Counted from the stretch's first letter, positions 1-8,775 are shown. The stretch is DNA of 64,000 bases from Fictibacillus aquaticus (GCF_002245695.1 NZ_NOII01000011.1:310001-374000), one strand, 5' to 3'. Notes: a model not told the origin generated them from the sequence alone. Program-made: numbers and translations.

Positions 1-1
1 T

Positions 2-328
2 CATCTTTACTTTTTAAATCATATACTGCCGGAAGAGTTTCAAATATATTTAGTTTTGATTGATGAAAAAGTAGTTGGAATGATTGCTTATAATGAAGGT
101 GAAATCAGCCAGCTGTATATTCATATCAGGTACCAAGGTCTAGGTATCGGTGAACTGCTGCTTGATCAAGCAAAAGCGCACTCAACAGGCGGGTTAACTT
201 TACACACCTTTGAAGTAAATAAAAACGCACAGCGATTCTATGAGAAGCATGGATTTAAGATAATAGGCAGAGGAAATGAAAATGAAGAAAATTTGCCTGA
301 TATTACATATGAATGGCTGCGGAAATAA
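2..328 (+). CDS. GNAT-family N-acetyltransferase, 5'-truncated by window edge
   Basis: The reading frame is open from base 2, so the gene begins outside the window; the TTG at 56 is only an internal in-frame codon. What is visible is the C-terminal two thirds of a GNAT domain: the segment around YQGLGIGELLL matches the acetyl-CoA binding motif A (Q/R-x-x-G-x-G/A), followed by the typical NxxAxxFYEKxGF motif B. Members transfer an acetyl group from acetyl-CoA to an amine. The substrate cannot be inferred. The frame ends at TAA two bases before a strong hairpin. Confidence 0.85.
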   Translation, partial: HLYFLNHILPEEFQIYLVLIDEKVVGMIAYNEGEISQLYIHIRYQGLGIGELLLDQAKAHSTGGLTLHTFEVNKNAQRFYEKHGFKIIGRGNENEENLPDITYEWLRK

Positions 329-330
329 AA

Positions 331-363
331 CAGCGCTCAGAAGGTATTTTCTTCTGAGCGCTG
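331..363 (-). terminator. Rho-independent terminator between convergent genes
   Basis: A perfect 13-bp stem (CAGCGCTCAGAAG and its complement) closes a 7-nt loop. Reading leftward the stem is followed by TTTTATTT, so it best serves the BASS/GlcD operon on the minus strand. It may also stop the GNAT transcript, although no good T-run follows on the plus strand. Confidence 0.8.
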
Positions 364-379
364 ATGCATATTATCTCTA

Positions 380-1357
380 TTAAATAACCTTTTTACGCTT
401 AAAGCCCACAACTTCCTCTTTTCCCTCTACCCCCGCCGGTCTCTTCGACCAATACGTAGCCAGAATCGGCCCGGAAATATTATGCCAAACCGCAGCAACC
501 GCACTCGGCAAGGCAGCTAGCGGTCCAAAATGGGCGCTCGCCAGTGCAACGCCCAGCCCGGAGTTTTGCATGCCGACTTCGATGGAAATCGCTCTGCGGT
601 TATTTTCATCCATACCAAGCATTCGAGCTGTAAAGTACCCTAGGAACAACCCGATCGCGTTGTGAAGCATAACAGCTGTATAGATCAGAATTCCTGCCTT
701 CGCTAGGTTTTCAGCATTCCCTGCGATTACAGCTGTTACGATAATTATGATAGCCAGAACCGAGATCAACGGTACCACGGCAATGCTTTTTTGCACGGTT
801 TTCGGGAAAAACTTTCGGATCGCTATCCCTAAAATAATAGGAACGATGATGACTTGAAGAATGGATATAAACATCGCTTTCGGGTCGACCGGCATCCATT
901 TGCCCGCTAGCAGCAACAAGATAAAAGGCGTTGCTAAGGGTGCTAATAACGTTGTAAAAGAAGTCATCGTAATCGACAATGGCACATTCCCTTTCGCGAG
1001 ATACACCATCACGTTTGAAGCCGTCCCGCCTGGAACGGAGCCGAGAAGGACGAGCCCTGCTGCTAGTTCAGCCGGCAAATCCAGCACATAAGCAATTGTA
1101 AAAGCAGCCAGCGGCATGATGACGAATTGCGCGCAGATTCCTATGATGACAGGGATCGGATTCGTTAAAATGAGCTTGAAATCCACGGCTTTTAAAGTCA
1201 GACCCATCCCAAACATGACGACGCCGAGCAGGATGGCGATATACGCCCCAAATCCTAGAAAGGGTGCGGGGAAAAGAAAGGCGATCACGGCGGCCAACAT
1301 GACCCACACCGCAAAATATTTACCGGCAATTGCACTGATTGATTCTAATAGTTTCAT
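380..1357 (-). CDS. Bile acid:sodium symporter family (BASS) transporter
   Basis: A 325-residue, very hydrophobic protein with about nine to ten membrane spans. The BASS signatures are visible: GSVPGGTASNVMVYLAKGN in the first half and EVGMQNSGLG in the second, which form the crossover and sodium sites in the family. The length equals that of B. subtilis YocS-like and PanS proteins, which move organic anions such as keto acids with sodium. Only one base separates it from the upstream FAD-oxidase gene, whose last codons contain its GAAGGAGG ribosome binding site. The two are therefore co-transcribed and probably translationally coupled, which points to a hydroxy- or keto-acid substrate. The substrate is inference; the family is secure. 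Confidence 0.88.
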   Translation of the reverse strand: MKLLESISAIAGKYFAVWVMLAAVIAFLFPAPFLGFGAYIAILLGVVMFGMGLTLKAVDFKLILTNPIPVIIGICAQFVIMPLAAFTIAYVLDLPAELAAGLVLLGSVPGGTASNVMVYLAKGNVPLSITMTSFTTLLAPLATPFILLLLAGKWMPVDPKAMFISILQVIIVPIILGIAIRKFFPKTVQKSIAVVPLISVLAIIIIVTAVIAGNAENLAKAGILIYTAVMLHNAIGLFLGYFTARMLGMDENNRRAISIEVGMQNSGLGVALASAHFGPLAALPSAVAAVWHNISGPILATYWSKRPAGVEGKEEVVGFKRKKVI

Positions 1358-1358
1358 G

Positions 1359-2750
1359 TTATGCCTCCTTCTTCACGCTGAAAATTTTATTCGGATTCAT
1401 GAGGTTCTTCGGATCCAGAGCCTGCTTAATCTGCTTCATCACCAAGTAGGCGTTTCCGTGCTCTCTCTCCTGATACTTCTGTTTACCGACACCCACGCCA
1501 TGCTCTCCCGTACACGTCCCGCCGCGTTCTAACGCATAAAGCACGATTCGCTCATTGAACTCACTCGCTTTTTGAACCTCAGTCGGGTTGTTCGTATCAA
1601 TCATCAGCAGCGCATGAAAGTTGCCGTCCCCGACATGTCCGACAATTCCTCCGGGAAGACCTAGTGCATCTAATTCCTCTCTCGCGTAGAGAATCGCCCC
1701 GGCAAGCTCAGAAATCGGCACACACACATCGGTTACCATCAGCTTTTTCCCTGGGTGGCCATGAACATAGGCATACGCTAGATTGTGCCGAGCTTCCCAT
1801 AGCTTGTTTCGGCCGGCGTTATCGGTCTCGAATTCAATCTGCTCGCAGCGGTAATCCGCCACAATATCTTCCATGAACTTCACGTCCTGGTTCAATCCCG
1901 CCTCGTTGCCATGAAACTCTAGAAATAAGGTCGCCTGCTCGCGATACGCTGTTTCACTGTGCACGTTCAGCTGTTTCATCGACTGTTCATCGACAAGCTC
2001 ACAGCGTGCGATTGGGATACCGGCTTGCAGGATGCTCACGACTGCACCGACTGCGTCATCGACCGTTGGAAAAGAAGCTCGGGCTGCGAGAATAAACTCT
2101 GGAATGCCATACACTTTGAGCGTCAGTTCCGTGAAGCAGCCAAGCGTTCCCTCAGATCCCACAAACAAACCGTTCAGATGAAACCCTGAGGAGGATTTTG
2201 CCGCTAAGCTTCCCGTATTCATCACCGTTCCGTCAGCCAGGACCACCTCTATGTCACGCACTTGATCGCGCATGACGCCGTACTTTACTGATGTTGTTCC
2301 GCTCGCATTCGTTGCGGCCATCCCGCCAAGCGTTGCATCCGCTCCTGGATCGACAGGGAAAAACAAGCCGTGCTTTTTCAGCGCGTTGTTTAGTTGCATG
2401 CGCGTCACCCCCGGCTGCACCTTAACGAGAAAGTCCTCCTCCCTTACCTCGAGGATTTTATCCATTAACGAAAAATCGATCGTAATCCCGCGGTCATAAG
2501 GAATGACATGGCCCTCGAGGCTCGTCCCTCTGCCAAACGGAACAACCGGCACATTGTACTGGTTGGCAGCTTTCATGATCTTAACAACTTCCTCTGTTGT
2601 GGCCGGAAAAACAACTGCTTCTGGCAAACTGCAATCATGATACGACTCGTCCCGGCTATGCTGCTCGAGAATCGTTTGATTGAAAGAAACTTGTTCTTCG
2701 GGAAGGATACTTTTCAGTGCTGCAGCCAGTTCTGGGTTTGTTGCGATCAT
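1359..2750 (-). CDS. glcD: FAD-linked 2-hydroxyacid oxidase (GlcD / D-lactate dehydrogenase family)
   Basis: 463 residues with an N-terminal FAD-binding type 4 (PCMH) domain, including VVPFGRGTSLEGHV and the segment VKYGVMRDQVRDIEVVLADG, and a C-terminal FAD-oxidase domain ending in the GTCTGEHGVGVGK signature. Family members oxidise glycolate or D-lactate to the 2-keto acid and pass electrons to the respiratory chain. Length matches GlcD/YsfC. The usual partner subunits GlcE and GlcF are not next to it, so it may act alone, as D-lactate dehydrogenases do. It is the first gene of a two-gene operon with a BASS transporter. Glycolate versus lactate cannot be decided here. Confidence 0.85.
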   Translation of the reverse strand: MIATNPELAAALKSILPEEQVSFNQTILEQHSRDESYHDCSLPEAVVFPATTEEVVKIMKAANQYNVPVVPFGRGTSLEGHVIPYDRGITIDFSLMDKILEVREEDFLVKVQPGVTRMQLNNALKKHGLFFPVDPGADATLGGMAATNASGTTSVKYGVMRDQVRDIEVVLADGTVMNTGSLAAKSSSGFHLNGLFVGSEGTLGCFTELTLKVYGIPEFILAARASFPTVDDAVGAVVSILQAGIPIARCELVDEQSMKQLNVHSETAYREQATLFLEFHGNEAGLNQDVKFMEDIVADYRCEQIEFETDNAGRNKLWEARHNLAYAYVHGHPGKKLMVTDVCVPISELAGAILYAREELDALGLPGGIVGHVGDGNFHALLMIDTNNPTEVQKASEFNERIVLYALERGGTCTGEHGVGVGKQKYQEREHGNAYLVMKQIKQALDPKNLMNPNKIFSVKKEA

Positions 2751-2922
2751 TAAAATGTCAGCTCCTTTTTATAGTGGAATAACACACGTCCCCATCTGTT
2801 CCGACCATTATACAGAATTATCTGATATTAGTCACGGTACGGAAGGTTTCTTTTTAAAAAAGGAGTGATTCTTTTCCTAGCGAATTAGAATGACAGATGC
2901 TAACCAATCGGAGGTATGAGAT

Positions 2923-3348
2923 ATGACCATTAAAAAAATGAATCATATGGGTGTTATCGTGAAAGATCTCTCTGCAACTAAAACATTTTTTCTCGATATT
3001 GGCCTTGAGCTGAAGGGAGAATGGGAGGTTGAAGAAGAGTGGATGTATCATTTCGTTGGGCAGCATAACGTAAAAGCAACCTGTGCAGGATTCGGTGCGC
3101 CAGACGATCAGACATGGATTGAGCTGATCAAATTTCATTATCCTGAAGAAGATTCAGTTCAGCAGATGTCCCTGGCTATTCAGCATATTGCTTTTTCGGT
3201 TAACGATATTGAGGGCATTGTTGCATCATTGAAAGAAAAAGGGACAGGTGTTATTAGTGCGATTCAGCACTATAACGATAGCTGTAAGCTATGCTACGTT
3301 CGCGGGCCAGAGGGGATTATTGTGGAGTTGGCGGAGGAGATCAACTAA
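2923..3348 (+). CDS. VOC-family protein (glyoxalase / methylmalonyl-CoA epimerase fold)
   Basis: 141 residues forming two beta-alpha-beta-beta-beta modules. Candidate metal ligands are His8 (MNHMGV), the His of IQHIAFSV at the start of the second module, and the Glu of IIVELAEE near the end, giving the H/H/E pattern of the vicinal-oxygen-chelate superfamily. The spacing and the IQHIAF segment recall methylmalonyl-CoA epimerase and lactoylglutathione lyase relatives. The reaction is not predictable. The gene is a single unit after a 170-bp gap, with an AATCGGAGG site upstream of the ATG. Confidence 0.8.
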   Translation: MTIKKMNHMGVIVKDLSATKTFFLDIGLELKGEWEVEEEWMYHFVGQHNVKATCAGFGAPDDQTWIELIKFHYPEEDSVQQMSLAIQHIAFSVNDIEGIVASLKEKGTGVISAIQHYNDSCKLCYVRGPEGIIVELAEEIN

Positions 3349-3413
3349 ATAATCACGAACCATAGGCCTTTGCATACTATGCTAAGTATCCTTCATACAT
3401 GAGGTGAAGACTT

Positions 3414-4022
3414 ATGCGTTCATACATGGATTATAGTTCTCCTTCTGTTCAATATACGTTTGACGTTAATACAAGCCCTTTGTTTGTAAAAGATAAACAG
3501 AATTATATCAACATACTTGGGATTAAACAGCTGAATTCACTTGAAAATGTGTCTCTGCTCGACATTTTTATGAGCACGAATAATGTTGTGGAACCTCATT
3601 ATCACCAAAACGCAGCAGAGCTTGTGTATTGTATTTCAGGCTCAGTACTAGTCGCTATCCTCAACCCTTTTACAAAGCAATTGCTCAATTTCCAGATAAC
3701 ACCCGGACAAGTAGCCAATATTCCACAAGGATGGTGGCACTATGAAATTGCTTTACAGGATCACACTCATCTTTTAGCCATTTTCGATGCTCCTACTCCA
3801 GCAGTAGTGCTAGGTTCCGACATCCTAAAATTCACTCCTGCCAATGTCATGGCGCATACGTATTGTCTTGACGAAAACCAGTGGAAGCAGGCAGTTGCAC
3901 CTGTTAAACCTTCTACGTATATTGGGCCCTATAAAGACTGTAATAGAAGCTATGATTATATGAATACACAGCAGTATTCGCAAAATCCTTATGGTCAGCA
4001 ATATTGGCATTATTGGGGTTAA
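3414..4022 (+). CDS. Cupin-domain protein with a Tyr/Gln-rich tail
   Basis: 202 residues with one cupin domain at about 45-145. Motif 1 is EPHYHQNAAELVYCISGS (two His and a Glu) and motif 2 is PQGWWHYEIA, close to single-cupin relatives of oxalate decarboxylase. The last 30 residues are rich in Tyr, Gln and Asn (QQYSQNPYGQQYWHYWG), a composition common in spore-coat and exosporium proteins. A sporulation role is therefore possible but inferred. No signal peptide is seen. It is followed at once by a terminator and is monocistronic. Confidence 0.75.
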   Translation: MRSYMDYSSPSVQYTFDVNTSPLFVKDKQNYINILGIKQLNSLENVSLLDIFMSTNNVVEPHYHQNAAELVYCISGSVLVAILNPFTKQLLNFQITPGQVANIPQGWWHYEIALQDHTHLLAIFDAPTPAVVLGSDILKFTPANVMAHTYCLDENQWKQAVAPVKPSTYIGPYKDCNRSYDYMNTQQYSQNPYGQQYWHYWG

Positions 4023-4040
4023 GAACTATATTCAGCTATG

Positions 4041-4069
4041 GACATGGGAAAACCATGTCTATTTTTGTT
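4041..4069 (+). terminator. Terminator of the cupin gene
   Basis: A 7-bp stem GACATGG / CCATGTC with a GAAAA loop is followed by TATTTTTGTTT. The T-run overlaps the stop codon of the convergent VOC gene. Confidence 0.75.
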
Positions 4070-4415
4070 TATCTTCATAAAATACGATGCGATTTGAGAA
4101 AGGATCGGCAACCGTCAGCTCCATCGTGTTCCATGGTGTATTTTCAATACGAGGCTTGGCGTATGCATACTCTTTGCTTGATAAAGTCGCATGATAACCT
4201 TTCAAATCACTGATTTTTATACGAATGGCACTGCCTGGAGAACAATCTCCATGATGTTCAGAAAGGTGTATGCTGTCGCCGTTTAAAGACACCTGAAAAT
4301 AGATTGGCATGTTCTCAGCAAAACGATGCTCCCAATCTAAGGTAAAGTCTAAGTAGTCTATGTAAAAGGCATGAGCTTTTTCAATATCAAAGATTCGGAA
4401 GATGGGTGTGATCAT
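4059..4415 (-). CDS. VOC-family protein, bleomycin-resistance-like
   Basis: 118 residues of the glyoxalase / bleomycin-resistance superfamily. It starts ITPIFRIFDIEKAHAFYIDYLDF, which is the beta-alpha pattern of these proteins (quoted only as a pattern), and ends with a second module containing MELTVADPFSNRIVFYE. The N-terminal position that carries a metal-binding His in enzymes is replaced (PIFRIFD), so a binding rather than catalytic role is more likely. A good AAAAGGAG site precedes the ATG. Convergent with the cupin gene; 18 bp downstream of the next minus-strand gene, so possibly in one unit with it. Confidence 0.72.
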   Translation of the reverse strand: MITPIFRIFDIEKAHAFYIDYLDFTLDWEHRFAENMPIYFQVSLNGDSIHLSEHHGDCSPGSAIRIKISDLKGYHATLSSKEYAYAKPRIENTPWNTMELTVADPFSNRIVFYEDKQK

Positions 4416-4433
4416 TTTAGGAACTCCTTTTCC

Positions 4434-4895
4434 TTAATATTTAACAAAAGTTGTAACTCCAAAATGCGTAAGAAAATTTCGGTGGTTGAGTTCTTCTAAC
4501 CATTTCTTAGGGTTTAATTGATATACGCCATAAATGGTTCGATAAGTATAGCTGCCTACATTTATTTCAATTGGTTCAGGATGTTCTTGCACTCTTTGTT
4601 TATATTCCTTGAATGCGTTTTGATTTGGTACTTGGTAAACTTCCAACACATCTCCTATTTCCAAATACTTTTCAATGTACATTAGGAATAACTTATTTCC
4701 CACGCCTTGTGCTTCGTAAATGTAGGGCATAGAAAACAGGTCTTTAATGTCGTACTCCCAATAATTATCAACCTCTTTTACAGAGAAATACATAACGTCT
4801 TCTTCACGTTCAAAAACTTTTCGGTTATTATATTCTTCAATTTCATCTGGTATTTGGAATGGCTTTGAAGAAGCTAAGAATGTAATTCGGGTCAT
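4434..4895 (-). CDS. Hypothetical protein, 153 aa
   Basis: The ATG at 4895 is chosen because an AAAGGAGGGAAAT ribosome binding site lies just upstream; the longer frame to 5045 lacks one. The product is soluble and acidic, with no signal peptide or membrane span. It begins MTRITFLASSKPFQIP and has internal segments such as YEAQGVGNKLFLMYIEKY. I do not recognise the family. The gene is more AT-rich than its neighbours, which may reflect horizontal origin. It lies 18 bp upstream of the VOC gene. Confidence 0.7.
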   Translation of the reverse strand: MTRITFLASSKPFQIPDEIEEYNNRKVFEREEDVMYFSVKEVDNYWEYDIKDLFSMPYIYEAQGVGNKLFLMYIEKYLEIGDVLEVYQVPNQNAFKEYKQRVQEHPEPIEINVGSYTYRTIYGVYQLNPKKWLEELNHRNFLTHFGVTTFVKY

Positions 4896-5149
4896 ATTTC
4901 CCCTCCTTTTACTTGAGATAATCCCTCCTACCATTTTGGATCCGACCTCATTTCTCCATTTTACTAAAAAAACCACTTTATGGGATAATTTCACTTTAAG
5001 CGAGCAGTACATATGCCCACACCCCGGATATAGACAAATATACAATTGCTATAAAAAAAGCTTCCTTGTTTGGGTATGTAAACAAGCAATCTCCTTCAAT
5101 CGTTCATTCAATATAAAGTGATGAATCTTTTAAAAGGAGAATGAAATGT

Positions 5150-6661
5150 TTGGTATTACGAAAATTTGTTGATGCTCTTCCCATTCCTTCAGTAATCAAG
5201 CCGTGTGGCACACATAAGGGAAAACCGTTTTATAAAGTGCAGATGCTGGAGGCACTCCACCAGTTTCATCGAGATCTGCCTGAAACGAGAGTGTGGGGCT
5301 ATAACGGGATGGTGCCTGGTCCGACGTTTGAGGTGGAGCAGAATCACCCAATTTATGTGAAATGGGAAAATAAACTGCCGTTAAAGCAGTTCCTTCCGCT
5401 CGATACAACGATTCACGGTGCACATGACACACCTGAAGTTCGAACAGTTGTTCATCTGCACGGAAGTCCTTCAGAACCGGACAGCGATGGTTTTCCAGAA
5501 GCATGGTTCACGCGGGACTTCCGGCAGACCGGTCCAGACTTTGTAAAAGAAACCTATTATTATACGAACAGCGAACGGGCGGCTGGCCTCTGGTATCATG
5601 ACCATGCGCTGGGAATAACCCGCCTGAATGTGTATGCCGGACTTGCTGGACTGTACTTTATTCGTGATAAGCATGAACAGTCTTTGCCTCTTCCAAAGGG
5701 AAAATACGAAGTCCCGCTTGTTGTTCAAGATAAATCCTTCAACCCAGACGGCTCGCTTTTTTATCCGAAGCAGCCGGACAATCCATCCCCTGATCTGCCG
5801 TGCCCTTCCATCGTTCCGGCGTTTTTAGGCGATACCATTACCGTGAACGGAAAAGTCTGGCCATTTTTAAAAGTAGAGCCTCGCAAGTACAGATTCCGTT
5901 TATTGAACGCATCAAACACACGCACCTACAGATTCAAGCTCAGCAACAATCATTCATTCTATTTAATTGGAACAGACGGCGGCCTTCTTGCCCGTCCGAT
6001 TAAAGTTACGAGTTTAGATGTTTCACCAGCTGAACGTATGGACATCGTCGTTGATTTTTCCGAACTAGAAGGACAAAAGATTATATTGCAAGATGCATTT
6101 GAAACAGGAAATCCAGTCGGCGAGATCATGGAATTCAAAGTAACAAAGCCGCTGTCACGCCCTGACCGCAGCAAAGTTCCTCCATTCTTATCCCACCTTC
6201 CAAAAATCCCGCTCGATCAAGTAAGGAAGATACGGCGCATTACGTTAAATGATTCTGAAGATGAATTCGGCCGGCTCATGCTTTTATTTGACGATAAAAC
6301 CTGGATGGACCCTCCAACCGAAACGCCTTTGCTGAACTCTGTTGAGATATGGGAGCTCGTGAACCAAACGCCTGGAATCCACCCGATTCATATCCACCTC
6401 GTTAACTTCCGCGTCATCGGCCGTTTCACTGCAAACGGTACTTTGCTGCCTCCTCTGCCAGCCGATTTTGGGTTAAAAGACACCGTGCTGATTAATGGCG
6501 GAGAAACCGTGCGGCTCATTATGAAGTTTCAGCCTTATTCCGGAAAATACGTCTGGCACTGTCACCGCTTAGAGCATGAAGATCATGATATGATGCGCCC
6601 GCTGATCGTTTTGCCTGATAAGGATCATAAGGATGACCCGCAGGATCCTCACAATCATTAA
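5150..6661 (+). CDS. cotA: CotA-type multicopper oxidase (spore coat laccase / bilirubin oxidase)
   Basis: All four copper-binding signatures of CotA laccases are present: HLHG, WYHDHALG, HPIHIHLVNF and WHCHRLEHEDHDMMRP, whose last Met is the axial ligand of the type 1 copper. Length (503 residues) agrees with CotA (about 510). In B. subtilis CotA sits in the outer spore coat and oxidises phenolics to make brown pigment. I place the start at TTG 5150, which gives MVLRKFVDALPIP, matching the CotA N-terminus as I remember it, and is 9 nt after AAAAGGAGA. An in-frame ATG at 5141 abuts the ribosome binding site. No export signal is seen, as expected for a coat protein. Monocistronic. Confidence 0.93.
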   Translation: MVLRKFVDALPIPSVIKPCGTHKGKPFYKVQMLEALHQFHRDLPETRVWGYNGMVPGPTFEVEQNHPIYVKWENKLPLKQFLPLDTTIHGAHDTPEVRTVVHLHGSPSEPDSDGFPEAWFTRDFRQTGPDFVKETYYYTNSERAAGLWYHDHALGITRLNVYAGLAGLYFIRDKHEQSLPLPKGKYEVPLVVQDKSFNPDGSLFYPKQPDNPSPDLPCPSIVPAFLGDTITVNGKVWPFLKVEPRKYRFRLLNASNTRTYRFKLSNNHSFYLIGTDGGLLARPIKVTSLDVSPAERMDIVVDFSELEGQKIILQDAFETGNPVGEIMEFKVTKPLSRPDRSKVPPFLSHLPKIPLDQVRKIRRITLNDSEDEFGRLMLLFDDKTWMDPPTETPLLNSVEIWELVNQTPGIHPIHIHLVNFRVIGRFTANGTLLPPLPADFGLKDTVLINGGETVRLIMKFQPYSGKYVWHCHRLEHEDHDMMRPLIVLPDKDHKDDPQDPHNH

Positions 6662-6664
6662 AAT

Positions 6665-6699
6665 AAAGAAGGCAGCTCCTACGGGAAGCTGCCTTCTTT
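6665..6699. terminator. Bidirectional terminator between cotA and a VOC gene
   Basis: A 13-bp perfect stem (AAAGAAGGCAGCT and its complement) closes a 9-nt loop. A/T-rich arms on both sides suit termination of both convergent genes. Confidence 0.8.
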
Positions 6700-6704
6700 C
6701 CTAT

Positions 6705-7100
6705 TTACTTCGCATTCTCATCCGGCTGATGAATGCCAAACACATTGCCTTCAGTGTCGATGTAATATCCTTGCCACGCCATTCCTGGCAAAGCGTATTT
6801 CGGCATAGCAACCTTTCCGCCATGCTCCAAAATCTTAGCTTCTGTCGCATCGTAATCTGCCACACCCAACGTGCAAGAAAACCCATTCATCGCCTGACCG
6901 GGTTCAGGAGCATTACCCTGACGCTGCATCAACGCACCATTGATTCCAGGCTCCTTCTCATCGCCCGTCACTGCCCCAAAGTAAGGCATGCCCGCGTACT
7001 CACTCCAGTCTTGAAACGACCAGCCAAACACCTCACCGTAGAATTTCATAGCGCGTTCCATTTCACTTACATGAACTTCAAAGTGTATTAGTCTTCCCAT
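6705..7100 (-). CDS. VOC-family protein (glyoxalase-like)
   Basis: 131 residues starting MGRLIHFEVHVSEMERAMKF, with the ATG at 7100 placed 9 nt after AGGAGG; the longer frame has no such site. It has the two-module VOC fold, with PYFGAVTG in the middle and GYYIDTEGNVFGIHQPD at the end, as in the predicted lyases often annotated glyoxalase. The cofactor and substrate are unknown. Divergent from the SRPBCC gene at 7288, convergent with cotA. Confidence 0.78.
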   Translation of the reverse strand: MGRLIHFEVHVSEMERAMKFYGEVFGWSFQDWSEYAGMPYFGAVTGDEKEPGINGALMQRQGNAPEPGQAMNGFSCTLGVADYDATEAKILEHGGKVAMPKYALPGMAWQGYYIDTEGNVFGIHQPDENAK

Positions 7101-7287
7101 GGTAGATTGCCTCCTGATTTTATAATTTGACAATAAAGTATTCTTCACTAGAACATACGTTTCCTTCTTGTAGTAAAAAAATAAAGGCAAACTGTGTCTA
7201 ATGGGTAATAGACTGCTGAGGTTTGCAGGACATTCACAAAAAAAATTGAAAACAGTAGCATTCTATAATCGAAAGGTGGTAACAACA

Positions 7288-7719
7288 TTGCAGACAAGTG
7301 ATAAAACGACAATTACAGTTGAAACAGTTGTTCAAGCTCCGGTGGAAAAGGTGTGGAGATATTGGACGGAGCCGCATCATATCACTCAGTGGTCGTTTGC
7401 TTCAGATGACTGGCATGCCCCACATGCCGAGAATGATTTGAAAACTGGCGGAAGGTTCCTTACAAGAATGGAAGCAAAAGATGGCAGCTTTGGGTTTGAT
7501 ATGACGGGCGCTTATGATGAAGTCAGGAAAAACGAGTACATTGCATACACCATCGATGACGGAAGAAAAGTCACCATTCACTTTATCAGCCAGGGCAATG
7601 AAACGAAGGTTGTCGAGGAATTTGAAGCAGAAGGAACGAATTCAATTGAACAGCAAAGAGAAGGCTGGCAAGCGTTTCTCAATAACTTTAAGAAATACAG
7701 CGAAAGCCGGAACGGATAA
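7288..7719 (+). CDS. SRPBCC / AHSA1-family protein
   Basis: 143 residues from a TTG at 7288, which sits 8 nt after AGGTGG; upstream in-frame codons to 7201 lack a ribosome binding site. The START-like fold is recognised from ITVETVVQAPVEKVWRYWTE at the N-terminus, a GGRFLTRMEA turn and the closing helix with EGWQAFLNNFKKY. These proteins form a hydrophobic cavity and are usually annotated as activator of Hsp90 ATPase homologues or polyketide-cyclase-like. Function is unknown. A terminator follows at 7851. Confidence 0.82.
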   Translation: MQTSDKTTITVETVVQAPVEKVWRYWTEPHHITQWSFASDDWHAPHAENDLKTGGRFLTRMEAKDGSFGFDMTGAYDEVRKNEYIAYTIDDGRKVTIHFISQGNETKVVEEFEAEGTNSIEQQREGWQAFLNNFKKYSESRNG

Positions 7720-7850
7720 ACAAGTTTATAGATGTGGAATTGGTAATACAAAAACAAGGCAGCACCCTGCTGTATGTACTAGTGAAAAAAGCGAGTGCGA
7801 GACACAACGTTAGCCAGCTTCCCGTGAAGTAAACTATAATGAAATCATGA

Positions 7851-7886
7851 AAAACGACCCGTTTCACCAACGCTGGTCGTTTTTTT
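7851..7886 (+). terminator. Terminator after the SRPBCC gene
   Basis: Stem AAAACGACC / GGTCGTTTT around a 15-nt loop, then a run of seven T. The rest of the 386-bp gap before 8106 is AT-rich and carries no gene I can support. Confidence 0.75.
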
Positions 7887-8105
7887 CTTTAAACACCTTC
7901 CTATAAACAAATACACCCCATATGTGTATATTGAATTGTTTCAATAATTAAGACGATATCCTTATTTATCTAGTAAATAGGTATAAAAGAATTATTTGGT
8001 TAAATTGGAAAACAAAACAAAAACTTAACTTTTTCCTCATTCAAGCAGAACAATATTATTTTAAAATTAAGAAGATTCACAAATACATACTGAGGAGGTT
8101 TCTTC

Positions 8106-8750
8106 ATGATGATGAAGAAATTAAAGTTTTTGGCCGTTTTCTTTACGTTGGCATTAACGCTCCATCTTATTTCACTAAACGATACTCAAGATGCGTTCGC
8201 GCTTCCGCCAGGCACTCCCTCCAAGTCTACCGCTCAATCTCAATTGAATGCGCTTATTGTTCAGTCTGAAGGCTCTATGACCGGCTATTCTCGTGACCTG
8301 TTTCCGCATTGGATTTCTCAAGGCGGCGGCTGTGACACTCGACAAGTTGTTCTCAAACGTGACGCCGACTATTTCTCTGGAAACTGTCCGGTTACGTCAG
8401 GAAAATGGTACAGTTACTATGACGGTGTTATAGTGTATTCACCCTCTGAACTTGATATTGACCACATTGTCCCTCTAGCTGAAGCATGGCGTTCAGGAGC
8501 AAGCTCTTGGACGACAGCGAAACGTCAAAGCTTCGCCAATGACCTGAATGGTCCTCAGCTGATAGCCGTAACGGCAAGCACCAATCGTTCTAAAGGGGAT
8601 CAGGACCCGTCAACGTGGCAGCCCCCTCGTGCTGGAGCGAGCTGTGGTTACGCCAAGTGGTGGATCAGCACGAAACACCAATGGGGTTTGAAATTGCAAT
8701 CATCGGAGAAGACTGCCCTGCAAAGCATGCTAAATACGTGCACATACTAA
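8106..8750 (+). CDS. Secreted HNH nuclease, DUF1524 / GmrSD C-terminal type
   Basis: 214 residues. A signal peptide runs to about residue 32 (MMMKKLKF start, hydrophobic core, cleavage after AFA). The mature protein has the DUF1524 HNH motif DIDHIVPLAEAW, a downstream NDLNGPQLIAVTASTNRSKG segment containing the metal-site Asn and His-region partners, and a C-terminal CGYAKWW segment. Four Cys residues may form disulfides. Exported members degrade DNA outside the cell, probably for nutrient use. The start ATG has an AGGAGG 9 nt upstream. A small gene of unknown function follows 25 bp later. Confidence 0.88.
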   Translation: MMMKKLKFLAVFFTLALTLHLISLNDTQDAFALPPGTPSKSTAQSQLNALIVQSEGSMTGYSRDLFPHWISQGGGCDTRQVVLKRDADYFSGNCPVTSGKWYSYYDGVIVYSPSELDIDHIVPLAEAWRSGASSWTTAKRQSFANDLNGPQLIAVTASTNRSKGDQDPSTWQPPRAGASCGYAKWWISTKHQWGLKLQSSEKTALQSMLNTCTY

Positions 8751-8775
8751 TGTTAACTGGAAAGGAGCCGCTCAA

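Noticed and set aside
4896-5045. N-terminal extension of the 153-aa hypothetical gene
   Set aside because: A strong AAAGGAGGGAAAT site precedes the internal ATG at 4895; the extension has no ribosome site and lacks protein-like composition continuity.
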